A program made the translations under genes and the position numbers. Source: Phallusia mammillata (taxonomy: Eukaryota; Chordata; Ascidiacea; Phlebobranchia; Ascidiidae). From it: DNA of 64,000 nt. Under the pieces are notes generated by a model. It did not search any database, was not told the DNA's origin, and saw only the letters and a program-made list of their open reading frames with translations. The stretch spans positions 62,001 through 126,000 of the forward strand of contig QLIY01000311.1 of NCBI GenBank assembly GCA_003260075.1. The letters run 5' to 3'. Shown here one piece after another: positions 26,287 to 37,598 of this stretch. Numbering within the stretch: position 1 is the first letter of the stretch; each line of letters starts with the position of its first letter.

Positions 26287-27555
26287 TTTTAATAAAAAAA
26301 AACATGTAACTTGTCGACCAAACTATACACATAGCCTACTGTGAGGAATGTTTAGCTGTTTGATAAGGTTTAATAAACTATCCACTTGTCTTGTGCAGTC
26401 AAGAAGTCCTGCTTTAATATCCGTCAAAGTATAGGACAAGAAAGCCACCTATAGTTATCCACACTTGTTTTGATTTTAGTTGTTTTGAGGTTTTGATTTT
26501 AGGTACTATACGCAAAAACTACAAGTTTATGACTAACAGTTTGGGACAATGTTTATGGCCCCACAAGTTCGTGGCGCAGCCGTCAGCAAACCTAAAAAAA
26601 ACACTTTTGTCCGTTTACCATAAGTTTTTCGCATCATTTGAATATTCTTTCCTGGCATTTAAACCATCGACTCTTTATTTCTAAAAAAAAAATATTTCAA
26701 TGGCATTTTATGTACGTCACATCACTAACAAGGTCAGCATAGAGATGAAAAATTAAAAACATGTAAAAATCTAGAATATCATAGAAAATGTAAAGACTTT
26801 ATTTTCTGTTTATGTCAATCGTTTAGTCAATTTAAATACGCGTGTTTTGTTTTTTCCGTGTTAACGAAAACCACAGTGTAGGGCACAGTGTGGGGCAAAA
26901 CTGTGGCTGATAACCTTCGTTATTGATTAAAAGAGCTTTTGCATTGAACGTTTCATTACAAATTGGCTGTGGTCTTCATTCAAAATACTTGTATGAATGT
27001 TTTTGGTGCGTCACGAACAACGTAAATGATGACGTATTCATTGTCTACCTCTATGCTGTGGGTGCACACTTTTTACGTAATTGACGGGCACATCACAGGT
27101 CTGTATTTGACCACAGCCGCTAGAGCCTCTACGATTTTTGTTTCTATCTCACCGTTGTGAAAAAACATGATTTGTCTATTAATATCTAATTTAGTGGTGC
27201 TTGTGGGTTTAGAATTAGTTTAATATATTACTTTTTCTGTAAGGGAACGATTTTTCGATCTTCTAGTTTTTGCATATTTACCATATACGTTGTTACGCTT
27301 GTTGCTGTAGATTTATTTTGCACAATGAGATTGCAAAGAGTTTGTTCCGTGTGTCACGTATATGCCTGTAATATAACTTATACTTTGATCATTACCCCTT
27401 TAGCAAACAAAAACCAGACCGAATTAATATCACACGATATAGGTTTGATCAGTGCCTGGCGGCCCAATGCATATTGTATTGTGTATGTGTAAGGCCGTGT
27501 AAATTTGTTTTTTTTGCGGCCGCAGGTTTTTCAAATCTACCGTTTTTAAATCCAG

Positions 27556-27565
27556 CCCCCCCCCC
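27556..27565. other. ten-C assembly join
   Basis: Exactly ten C. The 48 bases ending at about 27551 (TTTGTTTTTTTTGCGGCCGC ... TTTTTAAAT) are repeated right after the run at 27566-27613. Overlapping contig ends left unmerged explain this. Confidence 0.8.
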
Positions 27566-28152
27566 TTTGTTTTTTTTGCGGCCGCAGGTTTTTCAAATCT
27601 ACCGTTTTTAAATTCAACACCTGCAGACACCAGAAGAGACATGTATTGACATCATTGGTCATTTGTGTGCGACGGTCAGAACAAGAAACTGCATCTAAAG
27701 AGAAAAGTATTGGACTAAAATATTCAGGATTTTAAGACAGGGGTCATATCATCCGTCCCACAACATTATGTTATAATTAGGCTTGAAATTTCGGAGCTTT
27801 GTTGGCAACTGGACTGTTCTGGTAGAAAAATTATTCTCCTTTCTATATTGGGAGAAACGACAGATATGAAAATGTTTCAGTTCTGGCATCCAATGATTAC
27901 AAGACGAATGTTTCTTTGATGGTTCAATGTCCCCAACTGTGTATTGTATTATCGGGCTTGTCATTCCTCATTTTGCTGGGAAAGTTGATAAAAGATAAAG
28001 TGACTTAAATTGAGAGCAAAGCAGTGTCATAAAAACCGTCGAAGTTTATCGGTGTCTCTAAAACGATACACTTTTTAATTAGACTTTTGAAACCAATTTT
28101 TGGGGTATTACAAGCCAAATTCTGGAGAACTAATATTTCGTTATTGTCTATG

Positions 28153-28162
28153 CCCCCCCCCC
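28153..28162. other. ten-C assembly join
   Basis: Exactly ten C. The sequence that follows (from ACTGTGTATTGTATTATCGG, 28163-28274) is a near copy of 27936-28040, with small differences as expected between alleles. Confidence 0.8.
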
Positions 28163-28400
28163 ACTGTGTATTGTATTATCGGGCTTGTCATTCCTCATTT
28201 TGCTGGGAAACTTGATAAAAGATAAAGTGACTTAAATTGAGAGCAATAGCTGTGTAAATGTCATAAAAACCGTCTTTTAATGAACCATTAATATTTGACT
28301 TTCAGGATATTAGAAAAAAAGGTGTAGGTTTCAACTGATGTATAAATGAACCTCTAATTTTTGTAAAAAATGTTGATGTCTAACACTTTCAGTGTGGTTA

Positions 28401-28410
28401 CCCCCCCCCC
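28401..28410. other. ten-C assembly join
   Basis: Exactly ten C between 28309-28399 and its near copy 28411-28503 (both start TATTAGAAAAAAAG and end at TTTCAGTGTGGTT). Confidence 0.8.
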
Positions 28411-28480
28411 TATTAGAAAAAAAGATGTAGGTTTCAACTGATGTATAAATGAACCTCTAATTTTTGTTTAAAAATGTTGA

Positions 28481-28586
28481 TGTCTAACACTTTCAGTGTG
28501 GTTGACGTATATCTACGTCAAGAGACGTTTTGCGCAAAGTGCGGATTGACGTTAATTTATATCAAAAGCACTGAAAGTGTTAGACA
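28481..28586. mobile_element. 106-bp inverted-repeat element
   Basis: Perfect 18-bp terminal inverted repeats TGTCTAACACTTTCAGTG and CACTGAAAGTGTTAGACA enclose about 70 bases that include a palindromic GACGTATATCTACGTC. It looks like a minimal MITE. The left end is also present in the duplicate copy before the 28401 join. No target duplication is certain, so the transposase family is unassigned. Confidence 0.55.
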
Positions 28587-29080
28587 TGATGATATGCAAA
28601 ATGATTTTTCATATTGCTTTTTACCTCACTTTACCTCTTAAGTAATCAGGGTGCATGAGTTTGTCACGAAAACTTTAGGGGTTCACCAAACCAAAAAAGG
28701 AGCACTGGTTTATGGCGCTAAACCGTAAACCGAACGTAAACAAATTGCTTATTCAATCTCAACAAACATTATAACCTTACTTTTTTAGTTTAGCCTCTTT
28801 CAGATTATTCGAAAACAGGGAAGGTTTTTGAACGAGATAGTCGAAAGAAGTCACGATTCTAATCTAGTCATACCTAATCTTTTGCAGTCTGGAGTTTTAT
28901 CAATTCATCACCTCCAAGCGCCACACAGACTTGATTTGGGTAATTTAAATTTTGCAGTTGTAAAGGAAGAGATTCAGACAAAGGCAATAAACTTGCATCG
29001 ATTTGTTATTCTTTTAACTTTTACAACTAATTATTTTCTCTATGATTTAGTGCAGATGTCTCCTCCAAGTGCAGGGGTTC

Positions 29081-29090
29081 CCCCCCCCCC
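29081..29090. other. ten-C assembly join
   Basis: Ten C (plus one flanking C at 29080). The segment 28976-29079 (AGACAAAGGCAATAAACTTG onward) is repeated at 29091-29197 with minor differences. Confidence 0.8.
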
Positions 29091-29167
29091 AGACAAAGGC
29101 AATAAACTTGCATCGATTTGTTATTCTTTTAACTTTTTCAACTAATTATTTTCTCTATGATTTAGTG

Positions 29168-29608
29168 CAGATGCCTCCTCCAAGTGCAGGGGTCGCTTAA
29201 ACTTTTTCTGGGGTCGCTATAAATCACATAACTTTTGCTCATGTTTTGCGGTACAGGTTTCTACCTCGGGTCACAATTTAACCATTGTGGTGCAATTTAC
29301 AACAACAGAAAAGTGACGACAGAAGTCTATGTAAAACACTGTAGTTGTCCAACCCCATTTTAAGGCGAAATAACCCCATGGACGACATTTTGTGTCCAAA
29401 ATAATACAGTGGGTATTGGGAAAAGCACAAAAATTGTCTGATATCTGCAAGCCGGTGGGCTTTAACGGGAATTTAATTGACCAAATTTAATAAACCGTTT
29501 TGGTTCTATCATTTTATTCGTAATTACTTGAAATATTTTTTATTCGCAAATGCTGATTTCATTTTCTTTTAAATTGGGGTCGCTTTTTAAAAAAGTTGAA
29601 GAGCACTG
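29168..29608. mobile_element. hAT-type non-autonomous element
   Basis: Starts CAGATGCCTCCTCC...GGGGTCGC and ends GGGGTCGCTTTTT...GAGCACTG. The ends are imperfect inverted repeats. It is bounded by identical 8-bp direct repeats ATTTAGTG at 29160-29167 and 29609-29616. There is no transposase frame. A left-end fragment of the same element is duplicated at 29054 and, truncated, at 26251. Confidence 0.75.
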
Positions 29609-30294
29609 ATTTAGTGCAACACGTCTGAAGCCTTGTTGCGAAACAGCCAACAGGTCCTTGACCCAACCCATCACAATACCATAGAATAGCGCACGTGGAA
29701 AAAATGAGTTGCGAAAAAGGGAAATAGCGCAGGCTTCCAATAAAACGGCGCGACAGAAAAACAATATTAGTTCAGGCTTGGTGGTTTTCGATTGGCGGTA
29801 GATCGGTGATTTTCTGTTGCGTAGCGTTTAACGTAAGATGGTTGTTTGTTATGTATATTATTATAGGCTTCATAAACCGAGGAACGAAGTTGACTGCAAA
29901 CTGTGAATGTCAATTTACAGAATAAGCAAGAATATAAATAGTAGCACAAATTGTGCTTTAGTTTCAATGAAATGTTGTTCGGTTATTTCGGGTTATTTGT
30001 TGTTACGCAAAGTATATAACTAAAGCTTGTATTTCTGTAGTGCATAATAATTAAGCTGAAAATTAACTGGTCTAATCCGAAAGAACATCAAAATTGTTTG
30101 CAACAAGTGAAGCCGATTTATCAAGAAACATGTAAGTGGAAATTTGTGTTGTGTGATTGTTGTTTATAATGTTTTGGTCCAAACACGGACGCAACTTGAA
30201 TACGAGCAATAAATTCTCTGTAATTGGAAACATTTGTTTTTTTAAGCGAAGTTTTCGGGCATTTGTTTTACCTTATCAAATTACTAAGATATAT

Positions 30295-30304
30295 CCCCCC
30301 CCCC
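30295..30304. other. ten-C assembly join
   Basis: Exactly ten C. TGTGTGATTGTTGTTTATAA and the following 120 bases occur both before (from 30150) and directly after (from 30305). Confidence 0.8.
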
Positions 30305-30632
30305 TGTGTGATTGTTGTTTATAATGTTTTGGTCCAAACACGGACGCAACTTAAATACGAGCAATAAATTCTCTGTGATTGGAAACATTTGTTTTTTTAA
30401 GCGAAGTTTTCCGGGCATTTGTTTTACCTTATCAAATTACTAAGATATGTTTTTTCGTTTTCTCTGATTGATTATTGTCAACTACTGAATGAAATAGAAG
30501 ACAGATAAGATAATTTAGTCATTTTGTTAATGGAACATCTCCCTTGAACTAGTTGCAAAACCTTGCATTAAAGATTCAGCTATTGACGCATTACAATAAA
30601 AAACTTGGAATAATAACTTTTTTTTTTCTACG

Positions 30633-30642
30633 CCCCCCCCCC
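30633..30642. other. ten-C assembly join
   Basis: Exactly ten C. TCTCTGATTGATTATTGTCA onward occurs at 30461 and again at 30643. The second copy has an insertion (ACTATAAGGTACATTAACAC region) absent from the first, as alleles would. Confidence 0.8.
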
Positions 30643-32446
30643 TCTCTGATTGATTATTGTCAACTACTGAATGAAATAGAAGACAGATAACTATAAGGTA
30701 CATTAACACGCGTTTTAAAGCACGAAGATAATTTAGTCATTTTTTTAATGGAAAATATCCCTTGAACTAGTTGCAAAACCCTGCATTAAAGATTCAGCTA
30801 TTGACGCATTACAATAGAAAACTTGGAATAATAACTTTTTGGTTTTTTTTTTCTACACTGATAAATGTGGGCAAATAAAGATAAAAGTTTCGACTATCAG
30901 CATCGTGGTTAATTTCATTTGTTTGTGCTTAATATTTAGTACTTTGATACTGGTTGGTTTTATAGTTTTTTTTTCAATAACAATATAACTTTTACTGTCT
31001 TACAAATACTTACCGACAAACTGGTACGTGATGGAAAATTTTTCAAAAACTTCAGTTAACAAGCACGCATCTTATATATCATCAAAGAGGTGTAAAACGT
31101 CGTCACCCTATGAAAAAGCATTTTGCAGTTGCGCTGTAGCATTTTAATGAACACGTTTTCTGCACCGTGAATGCCACACAATAGAGATTAAAAGATTTGC
31201 TGTTGGCTTTTTGTTGCAATGCGGTTAAATATCAGACGTTTCCATCCTATGTCCTTTGGTATTGTGGCCTAGCGAGCGCTATTTCGGGATGGGCTAGGTT
31301 TTCATGCGTGTGCAATGTGGTGGGTTTTTTTTGCACAGCACAATGCCATTTGGCAAAATATTAAACGCTGCAATGCGTTCCACATTAATCCTGTGGGAGT
31401 TTCCAAAATATTTTAATATAAGCCGAAACAGATTTAGCTCGTCTGTATTGTGTAGCCTACCCGAAGTCATATTAATTTTAACATGACACAAACAAACTTT
31501 TTATCCCGAAACAATTTTCAATCTTGCAATGAACCCGTATCGACAGGTTGCCACGGAAAACGTCTTTGTTAATCTTGTTAGGCAAAGTAACACTTTAATT
31601 ATTGATGCATTGCTAACTTTCCACGAGCTTGGCTTGAAAGCTAACACGTAACAACGAAGATTCCAGTAACACGCGTCTGTGCTGCACAAATTCTTGTAAC
31701 ATGTAACACTGTGGTTAAAATGGCCGTATGTATCAATTTGTTTACTATTCTGCTTTCTTGCGCGGTTTTGTACCAAATTCATCGATAAAAAATCACCAAA
31801 TGTATAACGCCCACGCAAAGGATTCTTGGGACAATTTCCAGGGAAAGGCTACTTCAGTTTCAGACTTGAACAACGGCGAAAGCAAAACAAACTTTGCGTG
31901 ATATTTCAATAGGCAGTATAGATTCCAAGTCGGCAGAATTGGAAGACCGCATAAGCTCCGGCTGATTTGGCGGATAAGCCCTTTTGTGTTGTAAATCCAC
32001 TATCTGACAAGGCGTAATTAAAATTTTCACATGTTGTAGAAGTTATTTTTGATTATGTTTTAATGTGAAGAATTCAATTTCACATGATTGTGCGTAAAAT
32101 GAATTAAGGAAAATGGTGTAGCTTTAGCTTGTCACAAACGCTTTTTATTTTGTTGTTTATCCAGTCAAACCGTCAGACATGTAGGTTTATTTATATCCAA
32201 ATCGAAAACTGTAAAGGAGAATGTCTGGCTATATATTAATTTAGCCCTTTTAGGCTGGTCGAAATTAAGGTAGTGTAAAAGGAAACTGGATGAAGACCAT
32301 CAATCTGATTTTTCGTTATGATTATGTTCGACGGTTGTTATGTGCACCAATCAATACCACCTGCTCGAGAAACACCATGAAGGTTTGGATTAATGAACAA
32401 AAAATTACGTTTGTGTTCTCGCAGGTCTGATATTCGCCGCAACGCA

Positions 32447-34378
32447 ATGCAAGGTACCCTACCAGTGCCGGTGGCTGGACAAAGGAAGCTACGGATGATT
32501 GTGCTGGGCGCATCAAGAGTTGGAAAAACGCAACTTGTGTCACGGTTCATGGGCACCCCGTTCAGGTGAGCTTAACCACTCATTTTCCTCATCTGTAGCA
32601 CTGCAGCGTGCAAAATTTATGGTTGGATGCACAGAAGTTGGCAGCTGCTGTAGTCTAAAATCAGATTCCCTTAACCATGTTTAGAATGCATTATTTTTCT
32701 GTTACCCTTTACTTTTTTCCACGGGAAAACCTCATGAAGATTAAATATTCAAGGGGTTGCATTTTTACGGATTGGAAAATTGTTTCACATGGAAGTTTAG
32801 AACGTGTTTTAAACATATTGTGGTCTTGTTCGGTAAACCGTCAATTGCTGATGAGTGCACTTATAAACGTCACGAAAGGCCAGCTTATCGACCTATTAAC
32901 TTGTAAAGTGGATCCATTCAAAAACGGCTTTGCTGAATGCATTTTTGATAACAAAGTTAAATTTAGGATTGCTTACTAATTGGTTAGTTGCCTAAACTAG
33001 CTATCGCGGCACATTGCATTTCGATCCATTGTATAATACATTTCATATTGTTTATTCGTGCAGTGAAGCGTACATTCCGACTGTGGAAAATTTTCACCGC
33101 AAAATGTACACGATCCGAGGTCACACGTACCAACTCGATATCCTGGACACAGCAGGAGCGACGATCAATCCTTTGACACAAAAGATCACGCTCATGACTG
33201 GTGAGTACAAGAGAGCTTTGTCACCATTCTTTGCTTGTCTATTTGCCGCTTTTTTGAGGTGAGCAGATTGTTGCGAGTTTGCAATCTTGGTGGTTTCAAA
33301 CCAGTCCGCATAGTTTCCCTGAGAATAATTTACCTTGATGATTTGCAAAGCCGTGGTGCATGAACGTGAGGGATTGCCGCTACAAATCACCTCATTGTTT
33401 AAACAAACAAAGGCAAATCCATTTCCCAGATATCTGATTTTATTGCGACAAAAATCGACTGTAGGGGCGTTGACGCGCCATCTGCTCGTAACAAATTTGA
33501 AAAAAGGTTATGTTTTTAAATGTTACGACCACGTTGTTACATCCTGCAAAAGGACAGCTGGGGGGCAATTAATACGTTTATCGACCCCTTTATCCGACAT
33601 TTAGTTATATCCAGTCCATATAGGTGTGAGACAATTTACACCTGTTTGCGCACAGCCATAGAGCGAACTGCTACCAGGAGAGGAGAATGACTTTTGATAA
33701 ATAAGGAGACAAGAGCTATGCGGAGCTCCTTGGCTCAGTCGCTTCATTCCACGTGATTGCTTTCAGAGAAACGATGAACAAATTCGCTGCGCTCAAATAT
33801 TGATTCTTTCACGACCCTCGATTTATCTGTTTGCACCCCCTTATAAATTCGCTTCGGCAGAAACCCCCCCCCCACCGACATTTAGTTATATCCAGTCAAT
33901 ATAGGTGTGAGACAATTTACACCTGTTGGCACAGCCACAGAGCGAACTGCTACCTTGAAAGGGAGAATGACTTTTTGAAAGGGAGAATGACTTTTTTTTG
34001 ATAAGATAGAGCTATGCGGAGCTCCTTGGCTCAGTCGCTCCATTCCGCGTGACTGCTTTCAGATAAACGATGAACAAATTCGCTGAGCTCAAATATTGAT
34101 TCTTTCACGACCCTCGATTTATCTGTTTGCACCCCCTTATTGATAAATTCGCTTCGGCAGAACTAAGTTCCAACGCTTGGTTTTCTAGATCCGGCAAATA
34201 ATCCGTGTGAACGTTTTTTTACTCGGAAAAGTCTATCAGAAACTCGAAAATATTAGCAGTACACTTGATCGCTGTTTGCACGAATAAGCAAAAATGGTAT
34301 CACCTGCAATTTTTTAATGTTAAGCATGGATGTATTTTTGAAAGAATTTTATAAAAACCTAATTACCAGAGGGCTGTT

Positions 34379-34472
<94 letters not shown>

Positions 34473-36554
34473 ATCGGTTCTGGTTTTAAACAAGGTTTGT
34501 GTGGTCCAAGTGGTTTGACATGATCGATTTTAAATAGATTTAAAGTGCTTTGTATTTGCACTTACAACGCATACAACAGGCAGTGTTTTTCTAATTTAAT
34601 TGTAAGAAAGTAATCTTGATCGTTGTACTTCGGAAAAATCCATACAAAAATCGGAAACGAATTTCAATGTTGAGAAAGCACCAAATCGATTCCTCCTTAA
34701 TTAGTGATGCTCATCGACCTAACAAGTTGTAAACAATCATCCCCTACATCCTACATAAGTGATAAGGATGTTTATCCCTTTGGAGAAACGCAATTGTCAC
34801 CAGACACGTTCAATTATTGAAAGGCCGCTGACCCTTTGCACACCACATTCTCGGTCCTTCCCCTGCGTTCTGACGAATCGAAAACTGTTGCTGTGTTTGT
34901 GGACGCCCAAGGTCCCGGACGCCAAGAGAATCGCCCCGTTGTGAGTCAACAACTCTATTCACGTGCGCGCGTGTTCAGCCAGGCGTGCAGCTTTTGTCAT
35001 CGCGAAACAACATCCGTGAATGTTCGCACCTCGTTGAACTGTTGCGTCACAAACGAAGTGGGATAAAGTTTACTTAAATTTTTCAAAAGATTGGGTACTT
35101 TGATATTTGCAGACTTTAGATGTGATTCACGTAAATGATTTGTAAGACTAATGTTTTAGTTAAAAAACACTTGTGCGCAAAACAAGGCTGTTTTGGTGCA
35201 CCTGTGGGTCACGTTGTACCTTGAAAATAGCGTTTGGATCATATTTCTGAAAAAAAATAGTTCTTTGCCAGCTTTCCACATGAATCACTTCGAAAACCCA
35301 ACCCAATCCAATAGCGGTTCGCGTACCTGGACAATTTCCCACGTCAGTGGGTTTTTGGCAACCTTTAGTCACGTTAGCATTTAGTTCCTGCATTATCATA
35401 AGACCAACGATTTGTGGTGATCTGATTAAGCCTGCGGTGTAAAAGTGAGGATGGGTCTTGAACGCCAAACTTTGTATTTATGCCCCAACATACAATACTG
35501 TTTGTTCGGTGATGCCTTATTCAAAAAAATAATTTTGTGCATGCCGCTGCAAGTTAATACGCAACGTTTTAAACTTTAAATTGCAAGAAAATTAAATAGC
35601 TAAACCAACAACACATCGATACATATTTTTGCCTTTAACCCAGAATATTCTATTCCAGGCGACATGTTCCTTGTTGTTTACTCTGTAACATCTGAGTCGA
35701 GTTTCGAGTACGCCAAAGAGCTGGTGCGTATGATCGAAGACGCCAAAGACTCGCTACACAACGACGTTCTACACAACGGAAACCGAAAGAAAAAACACAC
35801 CCGCTCGTATACACCTATTATTATCGCAGGCAACAAAGCTGACATGGAAGAACAAAGAACTGTCCCAGTCTCCGCCGCAGCAGACTGGCTCAAAGGAGAA
35901 CAAAAAATTGCCAAACACCTTCGCACACATGTTGACGTGTCCGCACGTGACCTTGGCAGCGTTCAGGTCCTCTTTGAACGTCTCTTCGTGCTCGCACACT
36001 TGCCGCTGGAAATGAGCCCAAACATGCACCGCAAGGTGTCAGCACATACCTTCTACGAAACCACTGCTGCGTCGGTGGCACTTCATAAAAAAATGGGCAG
36101 TCCTCTGTTTAACCGAAGCCAGAGCGAAGACTGCTCAGTGAAACGAAATCGCAGAGTATGGAATTCAATCAAACACGGGCGTAAAAGCAGAGGTTCGCCA
36201 CCGTCGCCCGGTTCAAGCTCTTCGGGTTCAATGTTTTCTGGTAGTTCCGAGGATTTTGAGTTTCTCTCATCCGATGATGGAAAGCAAGATACCGCTCCTG
36301 CCACTTCGTCTGCTGATGCTGTGGCCACTATATTTCCGAACCAAAGACGCCCAAGCACCACCACTGAAGTAAACATTGCTTTAAGTAAGGCACGTGTGGC
36401 TCATGCCATCCCGAAGTGCTACGAGTCAACGAAAACTCCTCGTCCTGCTATTCCCCACCACGTGATTTCTGATAAAATTGACTTTCCCAACAAAGAGCAC
36501 TCGTCGGCATTTCAAAAGCTAAAGAAAAGGTTGGGTAGAATGAAGAGCAACTAA
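32447..36554 (+). CDS. RASD1/RASD2-like (Dexras/Rhes) small GTPase, 3 coding exons
   Basis: Exons 32447-32565, 33064-33200 and 35659-36554; phases close to give 383 residues (RASD1/2 have about 266-281). GTP-binding motifs: P-loop GASRVGKT at 21-28; effector region EAYIPTVENFHRK at 41-53; DTAG at 68-71, with Ala where Ras has the catalytic Gln; GNKAD at 143-147; VSAR at 179-182. The run LPLEMSPNMHRKVS near 200-213 is the signature that separates RASD from other Ras proteins. RASD proteins signal near the plasma membrane and link to heterotrimeric G proteins. Two departures: an inserted basic loop (about 118-137, HNGNRKKKHTRSY) before GNKAD, and a Ser-rich tail ending in KKRLGRMKSN, with no CAAX cysteine for prenylation. 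An acceptor (TTCTCGCAG) lies 22 bases before the ATG, so the 5' UTR is spliced, in cis or to a leader. An upstream coding exon in frame cannot be excluded. Confidence 0.88.
33594..34161. repeat. duplicated intron segment around a C10 join (RASD intron 2)
   Basis: 33594-33863 (from CCGACATTTAGTTATATCCA to TTCGCTTCGGCAGAA) is repeated at 33875-34161 with substitutions and indels. The copies are separated by exactly ten C at 33864-33873. The second copy has an internal small tandem duplication (GAAAGGGAGAATGACTTTTT). The second copy continues into unique intron sequence. Confidence 0.8.
34382..34472. other. 91-base poly-C block, probably a masked assembly gap
   Basis: A pure C run in RASD intron 2 with abrupt borders. 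It is the same kind of object as 19499-19761. Any frame through it (Pro- or Gly-only) is meaningless. Confidence 0.7.
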
Positions 36555-37598
36555 CAATATATACCTGCTCGTTCATGGATGTCTGACCGTTCATAAATTT
36601 GTGTATAATGACGTGCACTTCACGCCAGAGTTTTTCGGTGACAAATTCAAACACAGACCGAAACGTCTGGGGTATCAAAAGTGTTGTGTGCTTTTGGGGA
36701 ATTGGATATAGTGTTGGGAGAAACCTATGATACATACTTGCCCCTTTTCGTCTTGTGTTGCGAATCGCTTTTACAATCCATTGTAAGGAAGTTTGTTCAC
36801 TAATAAACTACGACAAAAGTAAACTTGATTTTGTGCAAGCTTTTTATATTTTTTGGCAAAAAATATGAAAACGCAATGGCGTCTAGGTATACAGAAATAA
36901 TTTAATGGCTTTAGATAACTTGATGATGATTCAGCTAGGGCTTTTTTCAGTTATGGGATATTTAATAGAGTGTATAGAGTGAAGGTTGCGTTAATAAACG
37001 TCAAATCAACAAAAAACCTTTTATGGTGGACGGGTGCTCATTACAGTTTTCTTGAAAACCGACTAGGTTGAGAATTGTATGTTGCAAATTTGCCTACGGT
37101 TTTTCGTTGACAGGTGCGCTAATAAAACTGCGGCGTGTATACATAGACGCGATGCAGATGCAAACGTTGGCTTTGAACAATCTTTTTTTTTTTAAATCAC
37201 CCCTGATTTCACGCTTGCTACAACATTGAATGCTCTAAATCTCCTTCTTAAAATTTAATTTTGTTAGTTTAAGATAGCCGGGTTAAAAACTAAATGTTTT
37301 TTACAATCATAAAAAAACTTCATAGTTACTATAACATAACGAATCTTTATGTTTAAAATGTTACTGACACCATCTTTGCTTTAAAGTTAGTTTAATGGGT
37401 GTATATGCTAAACAAATCGTTATGTAATTTTAGTTCTTTTTTAATGAGTTAAAATGCCTAATTAAAATGGATTTTTTACAACAAGAGCTAATTAAGAGCT
37501 AACATTTTTTATGACACAAAGTTCAACTAAAAACGAATTAAAACGTGAGAAAAACGAATTGGTCTTGATTGTTTCTGACCATAAACCCAAGTAAGTTC
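36555..37598. other. convergent intergenic region between RASD and the peptidase
   Basis: About 1 kb between two stop codons on opposite strands. AATAAA at 36802-36807 serves RASD. For the minus-strand peptidase I see no AATAAA within 1 kb; ATTAAA variants exist near 37390 and 37440. Confidence 0.5.
36802..36807 (+). other. polyadenylation signal of RASD-like gene
   Basis: AATAAA about 250 bases after the RASD stop codon. Confidence 0.55.

Larger units (their letters stand above)
26287..29203. repeat. duplicated block, copy B, expanded by insertions and C10 joins
   Basis: Collinear with 24217-26286 but longer. It has extra sequence at about 27840-28030 and 28163-28709 and four exact ten-C joins with duplicated flanks. 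It keeps the intact left end of the hAT element that is truncated in copy A. It may be a true tandem duplication or a second allele assembled beside the first; the internal C10 joins favour the latter. Confidence 0.8.
29617..32424. other. intergenic region upstream of RASD with two C10 joins
   Basis: No exon is supported. Two short blocks are duplicated around ten-C runs: 30150-30293 with 30305-30449, and 30461-30631 with 30643-30856. The rest is AT-rich. The part closest to 32424 should contain the RASD promoter or an untranslated first exon, but I cannot place it. Confidence 0.5.

Noticed and set aside
24482..26684. Two similar frames of 63-64 residues (CLWPHKFVAQPSANLKKTLL)
   Set aside because: They are similar only because the 2-kb block is duplicated. 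There is no reliable start context or recognisable domain, and the frame differs by indels at its beginning.
34145..34170. U6 snRNA-like start (GCTTCGGCAGAAC)
   Set aside because: Similarity ends after about 13 bases; no U6 body or TTTT terminator follows in register, and the segment is part of a duplicated intron repeat.
34317..34561. Poly-proline (plus) and poly-glycine (minus) frames
   Set aside because: Translation of the 91-base C block in RASD intron 2, not a gene.
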